64,000 nucleotides of DNA from Thamnaconus septentrionalis (Eukaryota > Chordata > Actinopteri > Tetraodontiformes > Monacanthidae): the NCBI GenBank assembly GCA_009823395.1, contig CM020519.1, positions 13,698,001 through 13,762,000 of the forward strand, read 5' to 3'. Numbering within the stretch: position 1 is the first letter of the stretch; each line of letters opens with the position of its first letter. The notes below the pieces were generated by a model. The model worked only from the letters and a program-made list of their open reading frames with translations. It had not been told where the DNA came from and did not search any database. Positions 23,691 through 35,062 of the stretch are shown here, in pieces. Made by a program: the position numbers and the translations under genes.

Positions 23691-23707
23691 GGGTTAGGGT
23701 TAGGGTT
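23691..23707. repeat. Short interstitial telomere-like repeat
   Basis: GGGTTAGGGTTAGGGTT, nearly three units of the vertebrate telomere repeat, followed by GCTGCTGCTGTTGTTGTTG. At this length it may be chance. Confidence 0.6.
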
Positions 23708-25506
23708 GCTGCTGCTGTTGTTGTTGTTTTTGTTTGAACATCTTGATGTGTTTATGGCTTTTATCTTATACTGATTGATTGATTCATTCATCAGTTCTAA
23801 TTTGGCTAACTGGATTTTTCAGTCACGTTTCCTCCTCACCTCTCACATCCATCAGTCCTACCCACTCTTTTACACATCGTCGTCAATTTTCTTGTTTTCT
23901 TCAGCCGACGCAGCAGGTCAGACTGACAAGGACATGCAAGACGTGGATTCTCCAGCAGCCGCCGTGCGCGTCTCTGTGTGTGATTGGGTATGTGTGTGTG
24001 TGTGAGTCCATCCTTACCTCATTCATTTTGTCTTTCCGTCTCTCTTGATGTGAACCGTGAAGGTTATGTATCACAGTTTACTCTGCTTTGGAAGGAACGG
24101 CGATAGATGGTTTCATTATGAAGACGCAGTGAATCATCTCTTGCCTTGATGCCGGACGGAGATGATTACAGCGTGTCCGCAAACGCAACGCGAAAATTCC
24201 CCGATCAACATTTGGACCGGGCTGAACGTGTGACAATGTCAGCGCGAAGCCGAGACAGAAAAGGTCAAAGTCAGGGCTAATTTAGACATTGATTGTCAGG
24301 CACAACAGGCACCCAGGGGACCAGTGGTGACGAGGTAGAATTATGAAAAGGGAAGGAAAGGAGGAGAAAACCATCAGAAAACCACCTCGGCGTCAACATC
24401 GCTGCCAACATATTCACAGCTGCCAGGTTCTTTAGATTACTTTGGCTGCGCTGGGATCTATTGATGGCATGCACGCCTTTAAAATGTATTTGTCATCAGT
24501 TGTCACCGACTAGTAAGGCTTACTGGGTGAGAAATAAAAACTCTTAGGGAAAGCTGCATTTAAAGAGTTTTGGACAAGCAGGAGGAGCAAATGGAGCAAT
24601 TGATTGAGCACTCTTTCACATGAGTCCTTCAGCTCTTATATTTTTTTCTCCTTTGTCTTCTTCGGTTTTTCACGAAAGGAAAGAATTCCACCGGTGCCAA
24701 CGAAATGATGGCACGAATTAGCTGCAATGGCGTTGCAAAAGATGTGCGTGGACCATCCGTCCGATCCGCATCCAAATTCATTTTGCAGTGGCCTCCCCAT
24801 CTGTCGTTTTTTTCACTGTTGGACTCGTGAAATACCAGATCTGATGAGTCAGGTTCAGAACCACGGCAACGATGGAGCGCCAGCCCTTGAAAAGTGTCAG
24901 GCACCCGGTTGGGTTGCGGCCAAGTTTGCAGAGGCGGAGACTCTGTAAAAGTGCTTCAACCAAGAAGCTGCTTGGCAGGATTGTGGAATCCGGCTGGACA
25001 GGTGCAGATGTGAACGGCCTCGGCCGCCAGACTGAGCTGTACGTGGAACGGGCGTCGGCTCGTTTGGGCAGCGATCCGAACAGGCGGGCGGGGCGGACGA
25101 CAATCTGGCAGGCGGGAGAAGGTCTGGACAGACAAGATTGGAGTTGTGTTATGTAATAGCAGCCTAGAGCCTGGTAGCAGGTATTTTTTTTGTTTTCTAA
25201 TTTGGGGTTTATTTTGAATTGCTTTTTAAATTTGAATTTGTTTTCACCTGTAACTCTTTTTGTGAACCGTTTGTGTTATGATGTAGAATGTGTTTGTGTA
25301 GCAGGTTTTTTGATTTTTTTTGATTTTTTTTTGATGGGTAGCACCGGGCTCCACCTGCTACTTGCTCACCTGACTGGTGTTTTGGCTGTGTAATTAGACA
25401 CAGGGAAGGGAATGGAGCAACTAGGTGGTGGGACAAGCCACAGACCTGACACAAAAACATGTTTTCATGATGTTCAGTTTTGTTTGATTGGAGAAACTTT
25501 TTGCAG
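23708..25506. other. No gene seen
   Basis: There is a short (TG)n at 23990-24004 and three closely spaced T-rich blocks at 25180-25335. Open frames at 24629-24904 minus and 24872-25156 plus overlap in opposite directions and show no family signature. Confidence 0.45.
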
Positions 25507-25511
25507 TTTAG
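25507..25511. repeat. Target-site duplication, left
   Basis: TTTAG, identical to 26210-26214 across the solo LTR. Confidence 0.85.
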
Positions 25512-25569
25512 TGTCAGGCCGGGAGTAGGGGCAGGACTCAGGCGCAAAGAAATTGAGGACAAAAGTAAA

Positions 25570-25575
25570 TTTATT
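25570..25575 (-). terminator. Poly(A) signal of the solo LTR
   Basis: AATAAA on the minus strand, 58 bp from the U5 end, in the expected place for R-U5. Confidence 0.6.
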
Positions 25576-25956
25576 ACACTTGCAGAAGAAACTCAGCTCA
25601 GTGTGATAAAACAAATAGGCTGTGAAACTCGTATGAGGTCTAAGCTATCGGGGAAATAATTGAGAACACAAAATCACTCCAGAGGAGACCAAAGGACTAG
25701 AGTCCAAATCATCAAAAACCTAAATCTAATGTAAGAAGTTTACAAAATCAAAAGAACTCGCAGGGAGGAAAAAGGAACAAAGCCGAGAAAACCAAAATAA
25801 AATCAAAATCACTCACAAGGAGGAAGAAACTCAAAACATAAATCGCCGGGCAATATCTATTAGCTACTAACAAAACTTAAAGTTAACGAAAAAAAATCAC
25901 TCAATCCCGACGAACAACTGTCTTACACTGTAATCTTTGGGGCTGTGGCTGTAGCT

Positions 25957-25990
25957 GTGGGCGTGGGCGTGGGCGTGGGCGTGGGCGTGG
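25957..25990. repeat. (GTGGGC)n hexamer array inside the solo LTR
   Basis: Nearly six perfect units. The array contains overlapping GCGTGGGCG, the known EGR1/Zif268 recognition sequence, every 6 bp. It lies about 50-90 bp downstream of the TATA-like motif on the minus strand, so near the predicted transcription start or in the leader. Confidence 0.9.
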
Positions 25991-26040
25991 CTAGACGTCA
26001 CCAACAAAGACACTCTGGCACAAGACACGGGAAACGCAGA

Positions 26041-26049
26041 CTATTTAAA
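26041..26049 (-). promoter_or_regulatory. TATA-like box of the solo LTR
   Basis: Read on the minus strand the site is TTTAAATAG, in the position expected for the U3 promoter. Confidence 0.5.
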
Positions 26050-26209
26050 CACACAGGGTAACAAGGCGCAGGTGGAAACAATGGGTAATTGGGTCAGACG
26101 CACAGGTGGAACATGAGGAGGGGGGCGTGATCTGAAACGAGAGGAAGCTGAGTTAAGCTGTCAAAATAAAACAGGAAATGACGAGACAAAACCTCACCAC
26201 GGTGTGACA

Positions 26210-26214
26210 TTTAG
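26210..26214. repeat. Target-site duplication, right
   Basis: TTTAG, matching 25507-25511. Confidence 0.85.
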
Positions 26215-28230
26215 ATTGTCAAGGTGAAAGAGGCCCTGGCTGAAGACGTGATCTCACTCCGCCCGAAAGCCTTGCAATACCATTTTCAAATGACCGATCT
26301 GTTCATCAAAACATCTGAAAATAGCATCTGCAAATGTCATAAAAGTTGATTTATTCACCGCAACAAGATACCTGCAGCCAGAGGACTGGCGTCAGTAGTG
26401 AATACTTCCTGTTTTGCAAGTTAACTTCTTTTTTAACCCCTTTGGAAAGTATACATCAAAAAGCATCAATATTGTGACAGTAAAGCCGAGTGCTATCAAC
26501 ACATCTCGACATTTTTAAAGTTTTCTCATTCATCGCCAGGGTCGGACATGAATGGGGATCTCAGTTCTGTCCTTATAAAGCTGGCAGCAGTGTAAAGTTC
26601 ATCAGTGTGCAAAATCAAAAGCACCAAACTTAAAGGGTCATGACTCATAATGACATCAGTTGAATTATCCATAACATGTCTCTCTATTGATTATGGCCAC
26701 CACAGCCACAGACTGTCAATCATGGTGTGCTTTCACCCAAAAGCTCCGTCCTAATGAAAATTACTGCCAAGAGTTTGATTCAAAAAAATGCACACTAAAA
26801 TTCAAGATCCCGACCAGACTGGCTCCACGTACTTGCTTTCAGCAGAAAATGACACAGAATTTTGTCTTCAGTCAAGTTTCTGGGCGGCCTGGAAGTTTCC
26901 CTATGAGACGGACAGTTGTCAAGCCAGTTGCTGTAAGTGGCATCTCCCTTTTTCTGGTCAATATTTTCTGTCTGCGCTCAAAGGCAACGCACAATATCAA
27001 TCATGCTAAAGCCCCGTGACACTCCATTCTTGTTACAGACTCGTCTGTCTGTCTGATGGGGAGTTCAGAAGTTAAGTGGACGCAAGATGGAAGTGACAGC
27101 TTACTAAAGGCATCAATCAGTTCAGTAGTTGCAGCGTCACCTTCAGAAATCTGAAAAACAAACCGCGCTTGCGGTCAGTTCAGTTGAAGAAGAAGTGCCG
27201 GAGGGAAGATGATACACAAATGCTTCATGTTGGGTGTTATCAAGATCAATTGCGGGGGGGGTGGACCAAAAGACATTGTACAATGTAAGATGCTCCAATC
27301 GCACATATTAAAAAAATGCATCTGGGAACTCCAAAACAAAACAGGCATCTTGTTGTGCTAGGAAAAAAAAAAAAAAAATCCCCTGAGACTCAGATATGGA
27401 AATCTATGAGGAGGTTCGGCTTGACAGAGTGGAAATTATGAAGTGACGCGAGAGGATGATGAATGGGGGCACTCGAATAGGTCCCAGGTGTGCAGCTGTG
27501 TCGCAGGTAAGGACAAAGGCAGACGAGATGATGAGCGATGACAGGAGACAGGTGATAACGCAATGAAGTGTGTGGGGGGGGATGGCACGCAGGGAGTAGA
27601 CGAGGCAGGGAAACACGGCTCGGGTTTTTACCCCTGGGGATGTTGAGATGTAAAAAACGCAGTGTTATCAGCAAAATGTTGTGTCTGTATAACCCGAGAC
27701 TCGACAGAAAGCTCATTTTTTAAGGGGATAAATCAACATTTTGGCAAGTTCACTACATTATCCCTATAATCATATGAGTAGGTCCATTTGCTTTCATTAG
27801 CAATGCCAGATTAGCACAGCTCAGAGCAAGATGGAGGGGAATGGGAACTCCAAAATGCTCTTGTGGACCAGTTGTGACCTTTACATGGTACATGATACAA
27901 CCCTATCAAATAATAATAATGTATAATTATGTAACATTTTGACACATGAAGCCAATCAAATCTCCGTTTTTGAGTTCTTGTGCCACTCATCAGATTGACA
28001 CAGTACTGTATACTTAGCTTTGTAGTTACCTGGTTTGTGGTCTATCCACCACCATTGTCTCTATTATAGAGTCCAAACACTAAAGGACTCTGCCTTAATT
28101 CTTCTCACTGGCCGGCCATTGATTGCTGGGCTGAAAAAGCCTTGTGCATTTTTTGAAAATGTGGAACATTTTGTTTGCAAAGGCAAAAAAATTGATGATC
28201 AAACAAACAAATCATAACTGTCATCACTGT
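26215..28230. other. No gene seen
   Basis: A-run at 27362-27378. Purine-rich stretch 27410-27620, whose minus-strand frames are low complexity. No coding family is recognised. Confidence 0.45.
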
Positions 28231-28310
28231 ATACCACTACCAACCAGAGATACCGATACCAGGGTTCAATACTCTACTCGTACTCGTAAAATACGTAATA
28301 CACGTATGCG

Positions 28311-28714
28311 CTCAATCTCAACCCTCGCCCTTAACCCTCAATCTTTCGCCCTCAATCTTTGGCCCTCAAAAATAAGGGTAAGGGCTATCTTGTGACTTAG
28401 AAATGGGACACCCCTTAAGTGCAGTTACGTCTTCAGACTGTGGGGGGCGGCCTTACGCCAAAGCTACGTCCAGTCTGTCAAGAAGACGACCACGACGAAG
28501 AAGAAGGAGAAGAAGAAGAAGACGACGAAAAAGAAGAAGTCCTCCGTCGCTACACAACGAGGTATACAAGTAACGTGAAGCCGGGACCGCCGGTCCAGCT
28601 GACAAACATCGTAAAGTAAAAAAAAATAAATGTTACGCAACAACGATGTCAAGCGCGCATTTTTGAGATTGAGGGTTGAGATTGAGGGTTAAGGGAGGAA
28701 TTGGAATTCACCCC
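28311..28714. mobile_element. DNA transposon relic with GAATTCCAATTCC ends, copy 2 (nested)
   Basis: Very similar to 19947-20621 over its left 310 bp and its right 60 bp. It lacks the roughly 300-bp middle-right section of copy 1, and its extreme left end is clipped. The right end is complete, ending GGAATTGGAATTCACCCC. It lies between two arms of the GATACC-type element. Confidence 0.75.
28419..28619 (+). pseudogene. Conserved short frame in the GAATTCC element, copy 2
   Basis: A 67-codon open stretch ends at TAA 28617-28619. It lacks an ATG: it starts after an in-frame TAA, with GTG first. It reads PKLRPVCQE, a long acidic tract from GAC/GAA triplets, then VLRRYTTRYTSNVKPGPP and a QLTNIVK ending. 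Compared with copy 1 the acidic tract is 10 codons longer. The reading frame and the stop are kept. No domain is recognised. It may simply reflect recent common origin and not selection. Confidence 0.4.
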
Positions 28715-28898
28715 AATTGTATATGTATGTATATGACAATATTGTTAAATTTGTGTTTGTACTGCAGTGAAACCTTTAAAAAAAAAAAAATGGAAGTAAT
28801 TCTATAATGTGTAATGCCGTTATTAAGTACTCGGTATCGGCGAGTACTGAAATGCGAGTTCTCGTACTCTATTCCCAAAGTGGTATGGGTGCATCCCT

Positions 28899-31185
28899 CC
28901 GACCAACAGTGGTCAAGTAGGGTTTGCAGAACTGTATATGTAGATGTAAAAATCATCAGTTTTTGGATATTTAATTATTTGCCTCATGATGCTGGAGAAC
29001 ACAACACGGTCCATCGTCAAAAAAAAAAATCCATGTTGTTTTTTTGCACAAATGGTCTAAATTTGCAACTATATGCAGCTTCACCCTACTGCCGTGCGTG
29101 CCGCAGGCTGAGTAAGTTGCACGTCCTCGCGTTGACATACGTGATGCCTGCCCGTGCGACCGTCTGTCTGCGCTGGCACGTGCTGTAACCTTTTCTGACA
29201 TATAGAGGACGGCTGATTTCATGAGGGCCTCTCACACGAGTTCATCGTCGCCGTCTCTGACCTTTGCCACTTATTTGGATGCAAATGATAACGTGTCCAA
29301 ACATTTACCCCTGCGCATCTGCATCCAAATCAGTCTCTGTTGACCCCAGCGCTGATTTGCAGCGGAGCCGCGCGCGCTTCCCGAGGCGAGGGGGCCGCGG
29401 AATGACGTGTGAAGGTCTGCAAATTTGACGGCGACACTGTAAACACGGCTTTGAATGCTGACTGAAGCTAAATGTCACCTGTCACTTCTTTTTCTTTTTG
29501 CCCAAACTAATAAAGACCTTTTGCGTCAGGATGAGAAGTAAGCCGTGTTCGTGATAGTTGGGAAGTCACAGGAAGACATAATGTGTCAACCAATGCTAGA
29601 GGGCTGTATGTGTGACAAAAAGTCAGAGCAAAATATGGAATTATTTGCATGTAGTTTTTTCTGTGTTGTAGTGGCCTGGCAGGGGCCTTCAGATAGAGTG
29701 CATAAAGTACATAAATAAACTTGCATGGCGCCCTGTAAATGGAAATTCTATTGAGTCTATTGACAGTAGGGGAGTGCACATCAGAAAATATGCCAATAAT
29801 TGTTTGTTTTTTTACATATGTTGATTTTAAGGTCTGTGTATTTTGATACAGTCAGGCCAAAGCATGAAACCAGCAGCTTCTCAAACAAAAGCATAATAAG
29901 TTAGCGGTAAATTGCTCAATAAATACAAGGTTTTTCAAAAGAAAATAAAAAAAATAGGTACAATACAAAAAAAAATAGATATTTAATTCAAAGAATGAAA
30001 GAACAAGTACTGCATTTGATCCACATCAAACTTCAATAGCACATTCATACATTTCCAAACTAATCAAACCTTTGAATGAACTCCAATTCCGTCCGCTTCG
30101 GCTGAGCAGGTTTGATGTCGGTGTGCCCTAAAATGAAAGAGAGCTCTGCCTTCTCCCTGCCACTCGTCCCATGTGCAGGGACAGTAAGCCACTTGAAAAA
30201 AATGAAATAAAAAAAATAGCTCAACAACAAACGCATGTTGCGACCCCATGTTACACCCATTTTTGAGCCTTTCATAAAAAGAAGGTCAGTGTCAATACAT
30301 TTTCATGCAAAAGGAATTTCAAACCGAATAACTGGAATTTATTTGGAGTGTTGAATCAGATGAAGCCCTTGTCCTTTTCTGAAAAGGCAGGCAATACAAT
30401 TCCAAAACAAATTTGAAATACAAAAATACTAAATGCACCAATAATTTTAGTTCTGTCTGAGCTGTCAAACAAATGTAACAATGTACCTTTATTTCTCCTA
30501 ATTGGTCTAATTGGTGTTGATGGACTCCCAGGTCTCATTCTACTCAAGCAACGCTTCACTCCAGGTCTAGTTGGAGCAAGCACGCAGTGAGCACGGTGTC
30601 CAGGAGATTTTTTGTATTACATCTTTTTAATGTTATCTTATCTTATCAGCAAGTCTTCCTGGTTTTTGTTCATTTATTTTTACACATTACCATTGGACGT
30701 TGACTATCGTTGCTAACCTCTGACTGTCAATACTGATTGCAATGGCACACTATGCTTTTATTTGGTGTGTGGGTTATGCATGTGAGTTAAGCTAAGCCGC
30801 TAATAAGGTGACCTTGTTGTTGTCCAAGTATATATTTTTGCTTTTTTTTTTAGCATCAGCCAAGGTTCATCCATATTAGAAACACTAATTGTGTTGTCTA
30901 AATGAATAAATGACTAAAAAAAAAAAATAAATATTCAGGCTAAAGAAATCTTTCCTTGCAGTAATAACTGCAGGAAATATCCTACTGTTTCAATATTTAA
31001 GCAGTTTTGTCCAAAAACATGCAATCTACAGGTTAGCAAGTAGTAAAAAAAAAAAAAGAACAGAGATCTCTCAAATGCCCTTGTTTTTTTTTTCTTTTCA
31101 GCTAGGATGCTAGGCCACAGGCTCAAGCTGAGTGTGAAACTGCATTATCGGAATTGAGTGGAAAGATTTCAACTACTGTTATCAT
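28899..31185. other. No gene seen
   Basis: Short A- and T-runs (29019-29028, 30914-30927, 31046-31058). A CpG-rich patch at 29340-29410 contains gcgcgcgc. No gene family is recognised. Confidence 0.45.
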
Positions 31186-31405
31186 TACTTCCTGTTTTTA
31201 TTTTGATAGTCTGTCCTCCCTTGTCCCGTCTCGAGTTTTTCTTCCTCCCTTGGGTTTTTCTGACTTTGGTGATTCTTCACCTGTGACTCCATGTCTGTCT
31301 TGCCCCCCGCTTGTTCTCACCTGTCTTCCCCTGCCTGTCCGTCGTCCTTTAAACGCCCTCCCGTCTTTTATGTCAGACACGTTAACGAATTTGGCTTCTT
31401 GAGGT
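31186..31405 (+). mobile_element. Possible LTR U3 fragment
   Basis: The start (acttcctgtttttattttga) resembles the U3 start of the solo LTR at 25512-26209 read on its own strand. A long pyrimidine-rich stretch with cacctgt motifs follows, then cctttaaacgccc at about 31347. No TATA box, AATAAA or matching end is clear. Confidence 0.4.
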
Positions 31406-32480
31406 TTTGTGTTTTGAACCACTTTTTGCGATTTTTTTAATGCAAATATCAACAGCTTTAACCTGCAATCCTAAGTTTTCTGCATTGACACAAAACAACG
31501 ACGCTGTTAAAAACGTAATAAGATGCTCGCTTATGTGCTCGAGCATAAAAGCTGATTTCAGCGCGGCGGATAAAAACGCTGAGGCAGGAGCCGCGTGCGA
31601 CGCATCTATTGAGCCACAGCCATCCGCGTTAATGCGCATGCATTAAAAGCAGCAGCGTGCCACCGCACAAGCCACATGCATTCGCTATAATACTCGGGAG
31701 CGACAGTGGTAAGAGCGATGGGGGCGCAAGTGAGAGCAAGAGGTGGGACACGCGGCTAGCGAGACGTGCTTATCCCGTAAGATGAAACGGTGCAGGTTTG
31801 GTCATCCAGAAAATAGAATGTGAAGGGTGTTTTAGAGGCAGACAGTAAATAATAAAAAAAAAAAAAAAAGGTGTGTGCGTGTGTGTCACGATCCCCCTGT
31901 GGACACCTACACCAACACAAAAGCTGTCTGAGAGCTGAGACAGGGGCCGCTGGTACATAATGAAAAGTGGGGGGGGCAGATTTGGAAGAAGCGCATTTAT
32001 TTGGTTACATCCAGAAGGGTGCACAAAGAGGCCGACGCGTTCGTCAGATGTAGGATGACAGCAGCAACTGGCTCACGTGTCATCGAGTTTTTTCTCCAAC
32101 GAAGATTGGCAATATAATGGATGGCAAAAATGAGTTGGACATTGTACAAAATTGACGTACAGCACAAAGAAATACATTAAAAATCAATTAGGAAAAAATA
32201 TTTTCTGGACCAAAAATCTCTCCATATTCTCCTCTGTTCTCTTGTGTCTCTACATCGGAGTTATTGCATAGAGATAAAGATATACTGTACATAAACACTA
32301 AGATATACATATACACTTTATTTACTAACTTTACTGCAAAAAGATCAGTTTGAAGAGTACACAATGTTGGCTACAGAAAACATACACAAATTCTTTATTC
32401 ATCAAATCACAATTAACAAAATGACCTGATCTTATACATTTTCAAACAGCTAAAATGATGTGCAACGCAAACAATAACTC
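31406..32480. other. No gene seen
   Basis: An A-run at 31855-31869 sits beside a short GT stretch. The segment 31545-31770 is GC-richer, but no exon is recognised. Confidence 0.45.
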
Positions 32481-32615
32481 GAAAGGGTCTTGCCCAAGGA
32501 CACAACAACAGACTGGGATGGAACGGGATTTGAACCACCAACCTTTCAGTCATTGGACAACCCGCTCTACCTCCTGAGCTGCTGCTGCAACAACAACAAC
32601 AACAACAACAACAAC
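32481..32615. mobile_element. SINE/LINE tail-like fragment with (CAA)n
   Basis: The segment cttgcccaaggacac, gggatttgaaccacc, acccgctctacctcctgag is a tail motif of common fish short retroposons. The motif ggatttgaacc is the inverse of a tRNA-type B box. It runs into (CAA)n at 32588-32615. No full element is seen. Confidence 0.6.
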
Positions 32616-33396
32616 TAAAGGATTATGGAACATGTACATATATTTGCCTATTTGTTGAGCATTACTAAATATTATGTTATTATGCATGTTATGTATTAAG
32701 TATAGTGATTCTATTATTTATCTTTTTATAATTGTTAAATGGTTTATATAAACTTGGGCAAAGACCCTAAACACTGAACTGTTAACTCTATTATTGCATA
32801 TTCTAGTATCTTATGTCTACGACTGGCCAACAGTACAAGAGAAATACAGGAAGTGAAAAAAAAATGTACGAGTAACTGCTGTGAAAAGGAGGAGGGGTCG
32901 AATGGAATAAGCTGCGCTTTTTCAACATGTGGTTTGTGAAATTGTAAAGATACGATGTACTAATATGTAACCTGCATGTTCAAAACAAAATAAACCACAA
33001 CCAAAATTGTTTGCGTTCTTCATTCTACCCCTGTCTGTAACTGCAGCAAGTGGCTGCAGCGTCTCTCCTTTGCTCGCTCGGCACTGATTTCCACAGAGGC
33101 GGCGGCGTTGAGGCCAAAACCAGCCCACCACCAGATGTTTTTCTTTCAGGTCAATCATCCGTGCCTAACGAACGACACATGGCGCTTAATGGATAATCGA
33201 AACACTTTCTGTTCTGATTTCTAGCCAACAATCAGCATTTCTGCTCATGGAAGCGGCGCAATTCCTCCCAAAGATCCATCCAAGGTGGTGAAAACCAACC
33301 AAAACAACAGGCAGGCAGACAAATGAGGATTAAAATTTAATTTAATTTAAATGTATTAATTTAAAATTCAAATAATAGTACTCATCATGACATTGG
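32616..33396. other. No gene seen
   Basis: A/T-rich DNA with an aatttaatttaattt repeat near 33333-33350. No coding feature. Confidence 0.5.
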
Positions 33397-33647
33397 CTGG
33401 CATCTAGTGTGTAATATTTAGCTTGATGTATGATTTTCGTATAGGTTAAAGCTTAATATTTTTGGTCTCAAACAAACCAACGAAGAAGAAGGTGGACAAG
33501 GTATCCAGGTTTGTGCGCGCAGGCCATTGTAGTTCACTGGCAAGCTCAGGAGGGGGATAGTGAAAGACGCTGCAGTCTGAAATGTAACCCCTTGATATCA
33601 CTGTTTCTTCTTCAAAATCTCAAAATATTCCAAACTTAAACCTTTAA
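33397..33647. mobile_element. TTAA-type MITE, internally deleted copy
   Basis: The left part (ctagtgtgtaatatttagct) aligns with 56310-56330. The right part (gaagaaggtggac, then aggtatccaggttt, then gatatcactgtttcttcttc) aligns with 56549-56714. About 150 bp in the middle is missing relative to that copy. The right end keeps CCTTTAA with TTAA at 33644-33647; the left TTAA is lost. Confidence 0.75.
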
Positions 33648-34555
33648 CTGAGAAACAGCAGCGTCAAAGCCTGAGACTCTGGTCGATTCTTTTTGCTTCC
33701 CGTGTAGAGCATCCTTAACCCATCCTGCTGCGTTCCTCAATGCGGCTGCTTCAAGATAAACCAGTGAAGCAAATTGACTTTTTTTTTTTTTTTTGGTAAA
33801 GCCAAAGCGTAAGTGTTTTTTGCCGTGAAGGAATCACGAGTCATCGCTCATTAAGACAGACGGAGCCGGTTGTTTGCCGGCGTGACACGTTGTCATGTCG
33901 GGCAAAGGAGAGAGCGGCGGTTGCGTTGTTCTACATGTAAATACTGGCACATTGCGCGAGTGGTGGGGATGTTTCTTCAAAGCGGAGCAGCCGTGCCTAC
34001 ACGCGATGAATTATTTACCAGGATGAGGCAAACATGACGCTTTTTCAGAGGGCTGGGGAGGGACGGCTACGACGAAGGTGCACCGCACGAGAGCGCACGC
34101 CGGCACGCACGCAACGCAGGCTAAGTCGTAAGAACATCTGGGCAAGTTAGCGTTAGCGAAATAAGGAGATGCATTATACATGTATGTAAATCTCGTTTTC
34201 GCAGCAGAGGGGACGCGTGAGAGCACTTCCGAACCCATCTCCCATACGTGCTCAAGAGGTGAGAAGCAATTCCAGACGTGAAGTAAATTGTTCCGGCTTT
34301 TGTTGTGACTTAATTGTGGTGTGCTCCTCCTCTATAATGGTTGGACTTGAATGAAAGATTTTCAGCATAGGAAAGGTCACGCTGTCCTATCCTTGATGCT
34401 CCTGGCGCTGCACCTGTCTCATCCATATTTATGTGGCAAAATCCATATGACGTAGCGAGGAAAATAGTTTCCGGGAAGACCGCACGAGGCGAGCTCGCTG
34501 GTATTTTGTTGTTACTTCTGTCTGCGCCAATGTAAATATGCACTTTTTCATGCAT
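33648..34555. other. No gene seen
   Basis: A T-run at 33779-33794. The stretch 33830-34110 is GC-richer. No recognised family. Confidence 0.45.
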
Positions 34556-34677
34556 CTTTACTTGAGTGTTTCTTTTTCTGATTAATTTTCACTTTTACTC
34601 CCTGCATTTGGACACACATATCTGTACTTTCTGCTTCTTACATTGGAAAAACATCAAGTGAAGCTATTTGAACTATG

Positions 34678-34690
34678 ATGTTGCGCAATT
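34678..34690. repeat. SINE target-site duplication, left
   Basis: ATGTTGCGCAATT, identical to 35050-35062. Confidence 0.9.
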
Positions 34691-35049
34691 CAGTGGTTAG
34701 CGCTGCCGCCTCACAGCAAGAAGGTCGTGGGTTCGATTCCGGGGCCCGGACCTGTGACCTTTCTGTGTGGAGTTTGCATGTTCTCCCCGTGTCTGCGTGG
34801 GTTCTCTCCGGGTTCTCCGGCTTCCTCCCACAGTCCAAAAACATGCATGTGAGGTCAATTGAATATTCTAAATTGTCCGTAGGTGTGCATGTGAGTGTGA
34901 ATGGTTGTTTGTCTCTATGTGGCCCTGCGATGAACTGGCGACTTGTCCAGGGTGTCACCCTGCCTTCGCCCTAAGACAGCTGGGATAGGCTCCAGCAGAC
35001 CCCCGTGACCCTGAATTGGAATAAGCGGGTATAGAAGATGAATGAATGA
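34691..35049 (+). mobile_element. tRNA-derived SINE with L2-like body, full length
   Basis: The head (34691-34740) is tRNA-like: GTGGTTAGCGCTG gives the A-box region and GGTTCGATTCC at 34730-34740 the B box of an internal Pol III promoter. The body contains gtttgcatgttctccccgtg, ggcttcctcccacagtcc, aaaaacatgcatgtgaggtc and agctgggataggctccagca. This sequence is very common in teleost genomes and is related to LINE (L2-like) 3' regions, which would let a LINE mobilise it. The 3' end is a GAAT tandem repeat at about 35037-35049. A perfect 13-bp duplication flanks it, showing a clean target-primed insertion. It is not a functional tRNA gene. Confidence 0.9.
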
Positions 35050-35062
35050 ATGTTGCGCAATT
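35050..35062. repeat. SINE target-site duplication, right
   Basis: ATGTTGCGCAATT, matching 34678-34690 exactly. Confidence 0.9.

Larger units (their letters stand above)
25512..26209 (-). mobile_element. Solo LTR of a gypsy-like retrotransposon, minus strand
   Basis: The 698-bp segment begins TGTCAGGCC and ends GGTGTGACA, giving the TG...CA ends of an LTR. It is flanked by a perfect 5-bp duplication, TTTAG. Read on the minus strand the parts are in LTR order: a U3 beginning with tttcctgttttattttgac, a TATA-like TTTAAATAG (inverse of 26041-26049), a poly(A) signal AATAAA (inverse of 25570-25575), and a U5 of about 55 bp. No internal gag-pol or second LTR is nearby, so it is a solo LTR left by recombination. 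It contains a tandem GTGGGC array. Assignment to gypsy/Ty3 rests on resemblance to common fish LTRs and is not proven. Confidence 0.85.
28231..28898. mobile_element. 'GATACC'-type DNA transposon relic, split by a nested insertion
   Basis: The left part at about 28245-28310 (agataccgatacc, then actctactcgtactcg) and the right part at 28820-28898 (tactcggtatcgg, then gttctcgtactc, then tggtatgggtgcatccct) are the two arms of a known fish repeat. Its ends read AGGGATGCAnCnATACC. The GAATTCC element, copy 2, sits between them. The left terminus is too diverged to place exactly, so no target duplication was confirmed. Confidence 0.6.

Noticed and set aside
25957..25990. Regular hexamer array considered as a CRISPR-like or minisatellite locus
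   Set aside because: Units are contiguous 6-mers without spacers; it is a simple tandem repeat inside an LTR.
34691..34762. tRNA-like sequence with A and B boxes
   Set aside because: Continues into an L2-like body with tail and target duplication, so it is a SINE head and not a tRNA gene.
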